Positions 43,822-52,813 of a DNA stretch of 64,000 bases are shown piece by piece. The stretch spans positions 310,001-374,000 of the forward strand of contig JBJHCW010000003.1 of assembly GCA_050486205.1 (NCBI GenBank). The letters are read 5' to 3'. Numbering within the stretch: the stretch's first letter is position 1; every line of letters starts with the position of its first letter. A model generated the notes under the pieces. It was given only the letters and a program-made list of their open reading frames with translations. It was not told the DNA's origin and made no database searches. Origin of the DNA: PWQG01 sp050486205 (lineage in GTDB: Bacteria > Pseudomonadota > Gammaproteobacteria > Pseudomonadales > Pseudohongiellaceae). The position numbers and the translations under genes are program-made.

Positions 43822-45057
43822 TCAAGTGGCTCGTTCGACGGTGTCCTTTTTCTCCATGACTTCAAAACCGAGTCCGGCATGTTGTTCCAGTCGTCGAAGC
43901 AGGCGATTGCCGAAAGCGGTGGTTGGTGTCCAGAAGCCACCGGGCTTATCGGCTTTCTCCAGATCCATTGCCAGGCATACAGCAGTTTCTCCGAGCATCT
44001 TTGCAGTTGAACCGTAGCCCGGGTCCCGATCACCGGTGACCTTCACCGCCAGTTTGTCGCCGTCTTCGGTGCGCCCGTAAAAATGCAGTTCAAAAAAGCC
44101 ATTCTCCTGCTCTTCAGGGCTTGGGCCCTCGCCGGGTTTGGGCAGGAACTTCAGCAGTACCCAGCGCAGCGGGCGCAGTGCAATGGCAACCATGAACAGG
44201 CGGGTGCCCAGTCCGATACGTCGCGCACGTTTGACACCGGCCCGGCCTTCACCAGTGAGCATGGCTTCCTCGTACATAAAGTCGCGACCGTAGGGTGCGC
44301 CATTGAGAGCATGTGAACGATGAACAATTCGGGTGTTGATGGCGGCCATGACAAATGGTGCCATCCAGTTTTGTGACAACTTGTCGTACTCCATTCGTAC
44401 CTGGCGCTGTTTTGCAGTCAGCCCGTGACCGGGCGGGCAGAGGGAGTAGGGGTTCGCCAGTTCTCGTCGCAGCCCTGGATCCCTGGATGCTTCTACGGCC
44501 ACATTGACCATGCTGGCAATGGTGCCGCCGGACGCACCGCCTCGCACTTTTCTTACACGCATGCGAATATCATTACACCAGGCGTCGAAGCGCTCATTGG
44601 CTTTTTGCTGCAGGAAATACACACCGTAGTCCGAAGGAATGGAATCAAAGCCGCAGCAGTGAATGATGCGTGCGCCGCTGGCAGCGGCGGCTGCTTCGTA
44701 TCGGGTGATCATTCGCCGAATCCACTGAACTTCGCCCGTCAGGTCGCAGTAGTCGGTTCCCGTTTCCACGCAGGCGCGCACCAGAGGTTCGCCGTGCAAC
44801 GCGTAAGGCCCCACAGTAGAGACCACGACCCGTGTCTGTTCACACATGGACCTGAGGCCTTCTGTGTCGCTGGCATCTACAACAAAGCCCGGCAATTGTT
44901 CTGCGGTGGCGCCAAGTGACTCGCGCAGAGCGTCCAGCTTTGACCCGGATCGACCGGCAATGGCCCACTGCAGGTCTTCCCTGTCATATTGTTGCCACAG
45001 GTAGCGGCACAGGATCTGCCCCACAAAACTGCTTGCGCCGAATACAATGATGTCCAT
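43822..45057 (-). CDS. Saccharopine-dehydrogenase-like NADP-binding reductase
   Basis: 411-residue protein with an N-terminal Rossmann fold (IIVFGASSFVGQILCRYLWQ) and AGRSGSKLDAL, characteristic of the saccharopine dehydrogenase NADP-binding group that includes trans-acting enoyl reductases of lipid synthesis. Further family blocks are TVGPYALHGEPLVRACVETG, YCDLTGEV and IHCCGFDSIPSDYGVYF. A short hydrophobic segment (FMVAIALRPLRWVLLKFLP) may touch the membrane. The precise reaction is not known. Confidence 0.8.
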   Translation of the reverse strand: MDIIVFGASSFVGQILCRYLWQQYDREDLQWAIAGRSGSKLDALRESLGATAEQLPGFVVDASDTEGLRSMCEQTRVVVSTVGPYALHGEPLVRACVETGTDYCDLTGEVQWIRRMITRYEAAAAASGARIIHCCGFDSIPSDYGVYFLQQKANERFDAWCNDIRMRVRKVRGGASGGTIASMVNVAVEASRDPGLRRELANPYSLCPPGHGLTAKQRQVRMEYDKLSQNWMAPFVMAAINTRIVHRSHALNGAPYGRDFMYEEAMLTGEGRAGVKRARRIGLGTRLFMVAIALRPLRWVLLKFLPKPGEGPSPEEQENGFFELHFYGRTEDGDKLAVKVTGDRDPGYGSTAKMLGETAVCLAMDLEKADKPGGFWTPTTAFGNRLLRRLEQHAGLGFEVMEKKDTVERAT

Positions 45058-45139
45058 AGCAGGTTTCCGTTTCCACCGTTGTCCGGCCCGGGGCTGCCGA
45101 GCGGGTTTACCTGACTATAGGTGCGGGCAGTTGCTACTG

Positions 45140-46033
45140 TCAATTACTGCTGCGTGGTGGTCGCGGAATCAGCGCCGGTGTCTTATTTTTCCAGGCCTGA
45201 TACTCCGGATCATCACCCCAGCGTTTTCTCGCCCGGGCTTCCAGCAATGGAATGCCGGATATCCGGGTAAGCAGCAGTGCAACAAAAACAGGCGATATCA
45301 GGGTGGCAAACTGCCAGCCCGACAGGGTGGGCAGGGCGATGAGGGCAACGCCGGTCCAGAGCAGGATTTCCCCAAAATAATTGGGATGTCTGGACCAGGC
45401 CCACAGCCCGGAGGTGATGAATCTGCCGTCATTGGCGGGATTGGCGCGGAACCGTGACTTCTGGGCATCGGCAATGCTTTCGATCACAAAGCCACTGATC
45501 CACAGGGCGCACCCGAGAAACAGAAACAGATCCGGGGCCACCGCGCTGCCACCGGTGATGGCGGCCAGCGCAGCGGACAGCGTCAATACAACCCAGAGCG
45601 CCTGCAGTGTCCATGTCACAAGAAATCGGAAGAAAGCCGGCTTTATATGGTCAAAGCGTCCGTCGCCGCCCTGGCGCCGGATTCGCAGAAAGAGGAACGA
45701 GCCCAGCCGTGTTGCCCAGATACACACCAGCAGGGCGAGGATGAGACTGCGAATATCCGTGGCGCCGCTCAATATCACTGCGACCAGTATGACGGTGATA
45801 TAGGTCAGGCTGCCGGTCAGGTCGAAGTAGCGCTCGGTCTGAGCCAGCCAGGAAGGGACAAATACGCCCCATTGCACCAGCAGGGCAAGCAGGGCACACC
45901 AGGCAAATACCGGCAGCGCACCGGCGCTAAGGCCCTGATGGCTGCCAGCCAGTGTGATCAGCACACCGATGGTGAGTGTGACAATGAGGGCAGTCAGCGA
46001 CCGCAGTGAGGGCGACATCTGTCTGTTGGGCAT
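45140..46033 (-). CDS. DUF1295 (steroid 5-alpha-reductase-like) membrane protein
   Basis: 297-residue integral membrane protein with about seven to eight spans. It carries the DUF1295 hallmarks WATRLGSFLFLRIRRQGGDGRF, GFVIESIADAQKSRFRANP, GLWAWSRHPNYFGEILLWTG and the tail RWGDDPEYQAWKNKTPALIP. The region resembles the C-terminal domain of steroid 5-alpha-reductases and isoprenylcysteine methyltransferases. Function unproven. It follows the acyl-CoA ligase divergently and the reductase gene lies 82 bases downstream on the same strand. Confidence 0.85.
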   Translation of the reverse strand: MPNRQMSPSLRSLTALIVTLTIGVLITLAGSHQGLSAGALPVFAWCALLALLVQWGVFVPSWLAQTERYFDLTGSLTYITVILVAVILSGATDIRSLILALLVCIWATRLGSFLFLRIRRQGGDGRFDHIKPAFFRFLVTWTLQALWVVLTLSAALAAITGGSAVAPDLFLFLGCALWISGFVIESIADAQKSRFRANPANDGRFITSGLWAWSRHPNYFGEILLWTGVALIALPTLSGWQFATLISPVFVALLLTRISGIPLLEARARKRWGDDPEYQAWKNKTPALIPRPPRSSN

Positions 46034-46208
46034 GATCTGTCTGGCTCCGGCTTGTCAACGCTGGCGGAAAAAATGAATCCGTTCACGCCTTGTATTGAAC
46101 TGGGCATGAAGCTGGTTTAGGCTTCGACTTCCGAAGAGTCACTTGAGGCAGTCCATTGCGCGGCGCCCCTGTCCACAATAATACAGAGTTATCTGGAGTG
46201 AAATAACT

Positions 46209-47849
46209 ATGACAATGCAGCAGACTCCGCTGTTGATGCACCGGTTGATGGACCGTGGTGCGTTATTGCAACCCGACGTTGAAGTGCTCACGGCCACTAC
46301 GGACGGTGTGCGCAGCCAGACCATACTGGAAACCAGAAATCGTGCCCATCAGCTGGCTCATGCCCTGGCCGATGCGGGTGTTGGCATTGGCGACCGGGTT
46401 GCCACCTTCATGTGGAACGGGTCACGTCACCTTGAGGCCTATCATGCCGTGGCCTGCATGGGGGCTGTCATTCATACACTCAATATCCGGCTGTCGCCGG
46501 TGGATCTCGAATACATTGTCAACCATGCCCAGGACAAGCTCATCATAGTGGATGCCGATGTACTGCCAGCACTGGAGCAACTTGCCGGCAAGATGCCAAG
46601 TGTTGAGCGCATTGTGGTGGCCACCGAGCCCGGCTGTGAGGGCTGGTCCACCAGTCTGCCCAATGCCATTGATTATGAAGATTTCATCAAGGGCAAACCG
46701 ACCGATTACAACTGGCCGGAGATTGATGAAAATTCAGCAATGGGCCTGTGTTACACCAGTGGCACAACCGGCAAACCAAAAGGGGTCATGTACACCCATC
46801 GCTCCAATTACCTGCACACCATGGGCATTGCCATGACCGATGTCATGCATCTTTCAGCAACCGATACCATGCTGGGTATTGTGCCCATGTTTCATGCCAA
46901 CGCCTGGGGCTTGCCCTGGGTGGCGACCATGCTGGGCATGAAGCAGGTATATCCCCATCGCTTCATGGTGCCGGACCGCCTTGCCGCGATGATTGCCGAT
47001 CACGATGTGACCATTTCTGCCGGTGTGCCGACCATCTGGCAAGGCGTCAGAATGCTGATTGAGGCGAATCCGGGCAAGTACAGATTCAGCGCATTGCAGC
47101 GACTGACTTGCGGCGGCTCGGCACCACCGCCGTCTTTGATTGAATGGTTCTGGGACGAGCTGGGTGTGGAAATGGTGCAGGGCTGGGGCATGACCGAGAC
47201 CTCGCCGCTGGCCACCATAAGCCGCCGTACCGGCAAGCGCAAGCATCTGGAAATGTCAGATGCCGATCGCGCCGCAAACCAGGCAAAGGCGGGACTGCCG
47301 ATTCCCGGGGTGGAAGTGGAAATATTTGATGAGAACTGGAATCCGTTACCCCACGATGGCAAGGCATTCGGGGAGTTACTGATTCGTGGCCCCTGGATCT
47401 GCTCGGAGTATTTCAACAACCCTCAGCCAGACAAATTCCATGACGGCTGGCTTATCACTGGTGATGTGGCGAAGATTGACCCTGAAGGTTACCTGATCAT
47501 AACTGACCGTTCCAAAGACTTGATCAAGTCTGGTGGTGAGTGGATTTCTTCAGTGGACCTGGAGAATCACATTGTTGGTCTGCCTGCCGTGGCCCAGGCC
47601 TGTGTTGTTGCGCAGCCACATCCGCAGTGGGACGAGCGCCCGGTGGCACTGATCATACGAAAAGAGGGTGCCGAACTCAGCCCTGAATCGGTCATCGAGC
47701 ATTGCAAGCAGAAGTTTGCCAAGTGGCAGCTGCCTGACGATGTGTTGTTTGTTGATGCCATTCCGCTCACGGCCACCGGCAAGATGGACAAAAAGGTGGT
47801 CAGGGCGAACCTGGAAGCGGACGGCTACCAACTGCCTGACCAGCGATAG
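46209..47849 (+). CDS. AMP-dependent medium/long-chain fatty acid-CoA ligase
   Basis: 546-residue acyl-CoA synthetase. P-loop-like motif YTSGTTGKPKGVMYTHRS at residue 182; MVQGWGMTETSPLA; GWLITGDVAKIDPEGYLIITDRSKD hinge in two adjoining parts; and the catalytic Lys in ATGKMDKK. The sequence is of the AlkK/medium-chain type, lacking insertions of eukaryotic long-chain enzymes. It activates fatty acids for beta-oxidation; the DmdC-like dehydrogenase nearby fits that role. GGAG lies about 11 bases before the ATG. The last 50 bases overlap the convergent RND permease gene. Confidence 0.88.
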   Translation: MTMQQTPLLMHRLMDRGALLQPDVEVLTATTDGVRSQTILETRNRAHQLAHALADAGVGIGDRVATFMWNGSRHLEAYHAVACMGAVIHTLNIRLSPVDLEYIVNHAQDKLIIVDADVLPALEQLAGKMPSVERIVVATEPGCEGWSTSLPNAIDYEDFIKGKPTDYNWPEIDENSAMGLCYTSGTTGKPKGVMYTHRSNYLHTMGIAMTDVMHLSATDTMLGIVPMFHANAWGLPWVATMLGMKQVYPHRFMVPDRLAAMIADHDVTISAGVPTIWQGVRMLIEANPGKYRFSALQRLTCGGSAPPPSLIEWFWDELGVEMVQGWGMTETSPLATISRRTGKRKHLEMSDADRAANQAKAGLPIPGVEVEIFDENWNPLPHDGKAFGELLIRGPWICSEYFNNPQPDKFHDGWLITGDVAKIDPEGYLIITDRSKDLIKSGGEWISSVDLENHIVGLPAVAQACVVAQPHPQWDERPVALIIRKEGAELSPESVIEHCKQKFAKWQLPDDVLFVDAIPLTATGKMDKKVVRANLEADGYQLPDQR

Positions 47850-50800
47850 TCTGTGGTAGTGGCTTTTTTCGGAGTGCCAGGCGGCATACGGCCGGAATCA
47901 CCAGCAAGGTCTGGATAGTGGCTGCCAGCAATCCTGAAATGATGGCCCAGGCCATTGGTGGCCACAGCGTTGATGACGACAGCGCCAACGGCAAAAGCCC
48001 TGCAACCGTGGTGGCTGTGGTGAGAAGGATGGGGCGGGTACGTCGCGCAACAGCGCGCGACACCGCCTCATCCAGCCCCATGCCTTCTCGCAGGTGGAGG
48101 TCCATTCGGTCGATCAGCACAATGGCGTTGTTGACCACAATACCAACCAGCGCTATGACGCCGAGCAATGGCTGGAAACCAAACGGTGAGCCTGAAAGCA
48201 GCAGACCGGGGAATACACCGGCTGCCGCCAGGGGTACGGTCAACAGCACAATGGCCACTCGCCGATAGGAATTGAACTGCAATACCAGGAAGAACAGCAG
48301 AAGCAAGAGTCCGGCTGGTGCAGTGGTGAATATGGCGCGGTTGGCATCACCTGAGCTTTCCTGGTCACCGCCCAATTCCATGCGCACACCCTCGGGCAGC
48401 GGTTCTGCAGCCAGGCGTGTATTCAACACGTCCAGTATCTGACTGAAACTCCTGCCTTCATCCAGTCCCGCGGTAATACGGTAGACCCGGGCGCCGTCAC
48501 GGCGCTGGATACCTGCCACCTGCCACTCAATTTCACTGCGGGTCACCGCGGACAGTGGTACAGCGTCGCCATTGCTGTTGAAAGCATAGGCAGACAACAG
48601 TCGTGCGGGTGTCAATGCTGTGCCTTCGGGCGAGCGCAGCACCAGTGGAATCGGATCAAGTTCCTGCCGATATTCCTCTGCAATCAGTCCAAAACTCTGA
48701 CCGAACAGCGTCTGAGCGATATCCGAGCGTGTCAGCCCGAAGCGCGCCGCCGCAGCATCGTCGACCACCAGGCGGACTGCCGGCACCCCCAGGTCCATGT
48801 CGTGGCGTACGTCAACAGCCCCGGTTATGTTTTTCAGCTGTGTGAAAACCTGCTCGGTAGCGATGCGGCGGACGGTATCATCGCTGTGATACAGACGAAT
48901 CTCAACCGGTGCTGCCCGTGGAGGTCCTTGCTGCAGTGTGCCGGCAATGATATCCAGTTCCGGCACCTGTTGGGCAACATGGCGCCTCAGCCAACTCAAC
49001 AGTGGCCCGGTGCTCGCCAGGTCTGTGGTGTTGACCACCAGGCGACCGCGGTTGGGTGCCTGTGTGGCATTGGGCAGGTTGTAATAGAAGGACGGTCCAC
49101 TGGAGCCGACAAAGCGGTGTACATTCTCAACGTTGCTTTGCTGGCGGATCTGGAACTCAAGCTCGGTGGCAACGGCCTCGGTGCGTGCCTGATCGGTACC
49201 CTCGGGCAGGAACAGATCCACCACCACTTGTGCGCGATCTGCGTTGGGAAAGAACTGCACAGGTATCTGCGGCAACAGGGACAGGCTGATGGTGACGATG
49301 ACAAGTCCGGACAGCACGATCAGACGAGGCCAGCGCTGACTGATGCCTGCCAGCGCTGCGCCCAGACTGTCGATGAGGGATCGGCCGGCGGTTTCCGATG
49401 AGGCATTTTTATCTGCCAGCATCGGTTTCAGCCCCCACGCAGCCAACAGCGGCGCCACACTGATGGCCAGAAGATAACTGATGCTGAGCGTGAGCATGAT
49501 CATCACCGGGATGCCGCGGGTGAAATCTGCTGTGCCACCGCTGGAGAGCAACAGTGGCATGAATGCCGCCAGCGTGGTTCCGGTGGATGTGCCCAGCGGT
49601 CCGGCCAGCTCCCGCACTGATTGTTGCATCGCTTCCATGCGAGACAGACCCTGATTCAGGCGATGTTGTATGTTCTCCACCATGACAATGGCGTTGTCGA
49701 TCAATATGCCCAGCGAGATCACCATGCCAATGACAGCAATCTGGTGTAATGTGCCGCCACCCAGGTCGTACAGCCCCAGGCTGATCAGGGTGACCATGGG
49801 CAGCATGGTGGCAACCAGCAGTCCCATGCGCCAGCCCATGCCAAGCAGAATCACAGCCATGATGATCACAATACTGAGTAGCAGGCTGCCAAGCAGACCG
49901 CTCAGCCTGGATTCCACTTCATCCGGCTGAAAGAACATTTCGGTGATCTCCAGCGGAGAAAATTCCGCCTGTACCTGCGCGATTCGTTCGCGCAGCATCT
50001 CGCCAAAACGGATGGCATCAATGACATCGGCTTGCGCGTACACTGCCAGCAGCACAACGCGTTCGCCGTCAAACCAGGTAGCAGGGTCGGCAGGCATGAC
50101 GGGTTCGCGCCAGATGTCAGCCACGGCGCCCAGAGGCACACTGGCGCCGCTCGCCAGCGGTATCTGGGTGTGACGCAAGGCATCAACGGTTTCGAATTCA
50201 TTGTTGCTGAGCAGGGCGACCCGCCGCCCGTCCACGTGCAGAAAACCGCCAGGGGAGACCTGGTTGCGGGTGGCAAGTACCGATGCCAGCTGCTGGGGTG
50301 TCAGGCCCAGACTCTGAAGCTCGGCGTCGCGCAGTGCAATGGTGATCTGTTCGTTTGATTTGCCTTCCAGTTCGATTCGGGACAGTCCTGGTAAACCCCT
50401 GAGCACACGCTTGAGCTCCTCGGCTGCGCGCGACAGCTCCAGGACCGAGGGTGCGCCGCGCACCGCCAGCACAGCAACTGGTATGCCGGTCTGGCGGTCA
50501 TCCAGCTCCACGTTGCCCACGCCTGCCGGAAATCGGGCCTGCGCCCGCTGCATGGCATGACGCACACGGTCCCAGGCAGGGTCGGTATTGTAGAGGTTGT
50601 CGTGCAGGCCAATGTTCAGCAATGCAACACCGGTGCGCGCGGTTGCGCTGATGGTGTCGATTTCTTCCACCTGGCCCAATTCGTCTTCCAGCGGCTCGAT
50701 AATCAGTCGCTCGATGGTCTCGGCCACCGCGCCGGGGTACAGCACTGTGATCAGGCCACCGCGATTGGGAAATGTGGGATCCTCCTGACGTGGCATGTTC

Positions 50801-50892
50801 AGGAACGATGCGAGCCCGACCAGTGCCAGGAGTCCGACAATGAGCAGCAGCAGACGCGGGCGCCCCAGCAGTCCGTTCAGCAGTGTGCTCAT
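47800..50892 (-). CDS. RND-family efflux permease
   Basis: 1030-residue inner-membrane pump of the AcrB/HAE type, with two repeats each having an N-terminal span, a large periplasmic loop and a cluster of spans. In the fourth helix the proton-relay pair is Asp-Asn (SLGILIDNAIVMVENIQHRL) where AcrB has Asp-Asp; the second half has GIVVNNAIVLIDRMD. It forms a tripartite pump with the adaptor, whose stop overlaps its start by 4 bases (ATGA coupling). No outer-membrane channel gene is adjacent. Substrate unknown. The 3' end overlaps the acyl-CoA ligase gene. Confidence 0.92.
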   Translation of the reverse strand: MSTLLNGLLGRPRLLLLIVGLLALVGLASFLNMPRQEDPTFPNRGGLITVLYPGAVAETIERLIIEPLEDELGQVEEIDTISATARTGVALLNIGLHDNLYNTDPAWDRVRHAMQRAQARFPAGVGNVELDDRQTGIPVAVLAVRGAPSVLELSRAAEELKRVLRGLPGLSRIELEGKSNEQITIALRDAELQSLGLTPQQLASVLATRNQVSPGGFLHVDGRRVALLSNNEFETVDALRHTQIPLASGASVPLGAVADIWREPVMPADPATWFDGERVVLLAVYAQADVIDAIRFGEMLRERIAQVQAEFSPLEITEMFFQPDEVESRLSGLLGSLLLSIVIIMAVILLGMGWRMGLLVATMLPMVTLISLGLYDLGGGTLHQIAVIGMVISLGILIDNAIVMVENIQHRLNQGLSRMEAMQQSVRELAGPLGTSTGTTLAAFMPLLLSSGGTADFTRGIPVMIMLTLSISYLLAISVAPLLAAWGLKPMLADKNASSETAGRSLIDSLGAALAGISQRWPRLIVLSGLVIVTISLSLLPQIPVQFFPNADRAQVVVDLFLPEGTDQARTEAVATELEFQIRQQSNVENVHRFVGSSGPSFYYNLPNATQAPNRGRLVVNTTDLASTGPLLSWLRRHVAQQVPELDIIAGTLQQGPPRAAPVEIRLYHSDDTVRRIATEQVFTQLKNITGAVDVRHDMDLGVPAVRLVVDDAAAARFGLTRSDIAQTLFGQSFGLIAEEYRQELDPIPLVLRSPEGTALTPARLLSAYAFNSNGDAVPLSAVTRSEIEWQVAGIQRRDGARVYRITAGLDEGRSFSQILDVLNTRLAAEPLPEGVRMELGGDQESSGDANRAIFTTAPAGLLLLLFFLVLQFNSYRRVAIVLLTVPLAAAGVFPGLLLSGSPFGFQPLLGVIALVGIVVNNAIVLIDRMDLHLREGMGLDEAVSRAVARRTRPILLTTATTVAGLLPLALSSSTLWPPMAWAIISGLLAATIQTLLVIPAVCRLALRKKPLPQTIAGQAVGSRPLPGSP

Positions 50893-52040
50893 GGGATCAG
50901 TTCCACATGGTCACCGTCGGTCAATCGGGTCAGCCCGGCGTAGACAACAAGGTCTCCGGCCTGCAGTCCGTTGCCGGTATTGCAGTCGGCGCTGATGACA
51001 ACAGACTCACCGTACATGCGTTGGACCGATACCGGTATGCGTTGGACCCGATGATGCAGTGCGTCAATTGTGATGATCCTGAACACCGCAAGGCCTTCGG
51101 CTGTGCGCATGACGGCGGTAAGTGGAATGGTGAGCCCTTGCAGCTGACCACGCTGCAGGCCCACTTCCACAGCGTCGCCACTTTTCAGATCCTCAGTGTC
51201 GAACGACAGTATCAGGGGGTACAGTGTATTGTCGCTGCTGGTTCCGATATCACGGACAAGGCCTTCGACAAGGTGGTTTCGCGTGCGATCGACCACCCGC
51301 AGCCTGTCGCCAGCCCTCAGGCCAGTCAGCCATTGTGCCGGGACGCGGACTTCCGCTTCCATCACGGCCGGGTCACTGAGTTGAAGTACTGCCTGTCCTG
51401 CTTGCACAAATTCGCCCGGCTCCATGAGTATGGCATTGACCGTGCCGGCGAAGGGCGCCCGAAGCACACTCTCGTCGAGGAAGTTCTCGGCCTGTCGCAG
51501 TGTGGCCCGAGCGTCATTGAGTGCCTGGGAAAGGTTGTCAGTGCGGGCCTGCTGTGTTTCCACTTCCTGCGGCGCAACGACACTGCGTTCCAGCAATTGT
51601 TGCAGACGGACCAGATCACGTTGGGCCTGATCCAGGTCGGTGGTCAGTTGCTGGACCCGCGCCCGGGCGGCGTCCCTGGCGGGCACCAGCTGAGGGTTGT
51701 GCAGTTCCGCCAGCATCTGGCCCTGGACGACACGGTCACCGATTTCCACGTGGCGCTGGCGGATGACGCCGGCCACCTGGAATGGCACCAGGGCGCGTTG
51801 CCGATTGCGCACTGTGGTGGCGAAGTAGAGAGTGTCCTGTTCAGCCAGGTTGCTGACAACAGTTGCCCGCACTGGGACGGGTGAGGGTTCTGTTGCCGGC
51901 GTGTTCATCGGTGTATCCTGACTGCAGCCGGTCAGGGCCAATAATGTGGCCAGTATCAATGACTTGGTCTTGGGTTTGACAGGGCAGTGCTTCGCCAGAC
52001 GAATATTTCGGCGAACTGGTATTAACCCGGCGAATGACAT
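50889..52040 (-). CDS. RND periplasmic adaptor lipoprotein
   Basis: About 383 residues. Lipoprotein signal with lipobox LALTGC after KTKSLILATL; then the membrane-fusion-protein pattern: barrel-sandwich strand VRATVVSNL, VAGVIRQRHVEIGDRVVQGQ, an alpha-hairpin of coiled-coil repeats (DLDQAQRDLVRLQQLLERSV), and VLRAPFAGTVNAILMEPGEF. The ATG at 52040 is used; the frame runs on to a TTG at 52094 inside the operator. It is divergent from the tetR gene with a 15-base palindrome between, so the pump is probably repressed by it. Confidence 0.88.
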   Translation of the reverse strand: MSFAGLIPVRRNIRLAKHCPVKPKTKSLILATLLALTGCSQDTPMNTPATEPSPVPVRATVVSNLAEQDTLYFATTVRNRQRALVPFQVAGVIRQRHVEIGDRVVQGQMLAELHNPQLVPARDAARARVQQLTTDLDQAQRDLVRLQQLLERSVVAPQEVETQQARTDNLSQALNDARATLRQAENFLDESVLRAPFAGTVNAILMEPGEFVQAGQAVLQLSDPAVMEAEVRVPAQWLTGLRAGDRLRVVDRTRNHLVEGLVRDIGTSSDNTLYPLILSFDTEDLKSGDAVEVGLQRGQLQGLTIPLTAVMRTAEGLAVFRIITIDALHHRVQRIPVSVQRMYGESVVISADCNTGNGLQAGDLVVYAGLTRLTDGDHVELIP

Positions 52041-52087
52041 AAGGTATGCTCCGCTTGCGGACAGATTTCGTAACAGTCTGCCAGTTA

Positions 52088-52102
52088 TTGACAACTTGTC
52101 AA
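52088..52102. promoter_or_regulatory. TetR operator between RND adaptor and tetR
   Basis: TTGACAACTTGTCAA is a perfect dyad with 7-base arms around a central C, 48 bases from the adaptor start and 48 from the tetR start. The position and symmetry are classical for a TetR-family repressor controlling itself and the divergent pump. A near copy is at 14583-14596. Confidence 0.8.
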
Positions 52103-52149
52103 CAGGTGAGTGCGACCTATCGCGTTACAAATTTGAGGGAACCACACTA

Positions 52150-52785
52150 ATGAACCATCAGGCGCGCCGCGACCGGGAAAAGGAGGATCGCAGGGAGAGC
52201 ATACTGGATGCTGCCGAGCTCGTGTTTTTTGACAAGGGCTTCGACCGCACCCCCATGGATGAAATTGCCCGCAGGGCTCAACTCAGCAGAGCCCTGCTGT
52301 ATGTCTATTTTACCGACAAGTCCGCAATCATGCGCGGTATCATGCTGCGTGCAGTCACTTCAATCAATCACCGGTTCGAGCGCGCCGTGGCCGACGGGGC
52401 AACCGGCATGGAGCAGCTTCGTGGTATTGGCATGGCCTACTACGCATTTTCCCGGGATGAATCCAACTATTTTGATGTGTTGACCAAACTGAATACCTTT
52501 CCGGAATCTGCAGATGATGATGAACAGATCAACGCGCTACGCGAATGTGTAGCCCGCAATACTGATCTGATGGTGCAGGCTATCGAGAACGGTATGGCAG
52601 ACGGCAGCGTGGACGCGCAACGGGTGTCGCCAGCGCGCCAGACCGCCTATTTTCTGCAGGGAGCCCTGCATGGGGTGATCATGCAGACCCGCGGACCACG
52701 CATGGAAAATACCGAGTACCCGGAAGCTGAAGCGCTGATACTGTATGCCATCAACATGCTTGGCCGTGCCATGCAACCGAGCTGA
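52150..52785 (+). CDS. TetR-family transcriptional repressor
   Basis: 211 residues. The ATG at 52150 gives a usual TetR start (RDREKEDRRESILDAAELVF) and helix-turn-helix MDEIARRAQLSRALLYVYFTDKSA at about 33-56; upstream in-frame sequence extending to 51946 would run into the adaptor and has no homology. The ligand-binding domain is helical with SRDESNYFDVLTKLNTFP. It is divergent from the RND pump and 28 bases before the acyl-CoA dehydrogenase gene, so it probably represses pump and itself, perhaps in response to a fatty acid or acyl-CoA-derived ligand (inference). Confidence 0.88.
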   Translation: MNHQARRDREKEDRRESILDAAELVFFDKGFDRTPMDEIARRAQLSRALLYVYFTDKSAIMRGIMLRAVTSINHRFERAVADGATGMEQLRGIGMAYYAFSRDESNYFDVLTKLNTFPESADDDEQINALRECVARNTDLMVQAIENGMADGSVDAQRVSPARQTAYFLQGALHGVIMQTRGPRMENTEYPEAEALILYAINMLGRAMQPS

Positions 52786-52813
52786 ATCCCTGCCCTGACT
52801 GACGGCTTCTGAT

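Noticed and set aside
44374..44386. TGACAACTTGTCG resembling the TetR operator
   Set aside because: It lies inside the reductase coding sequence, has one broken arm, and is not near a promoter.
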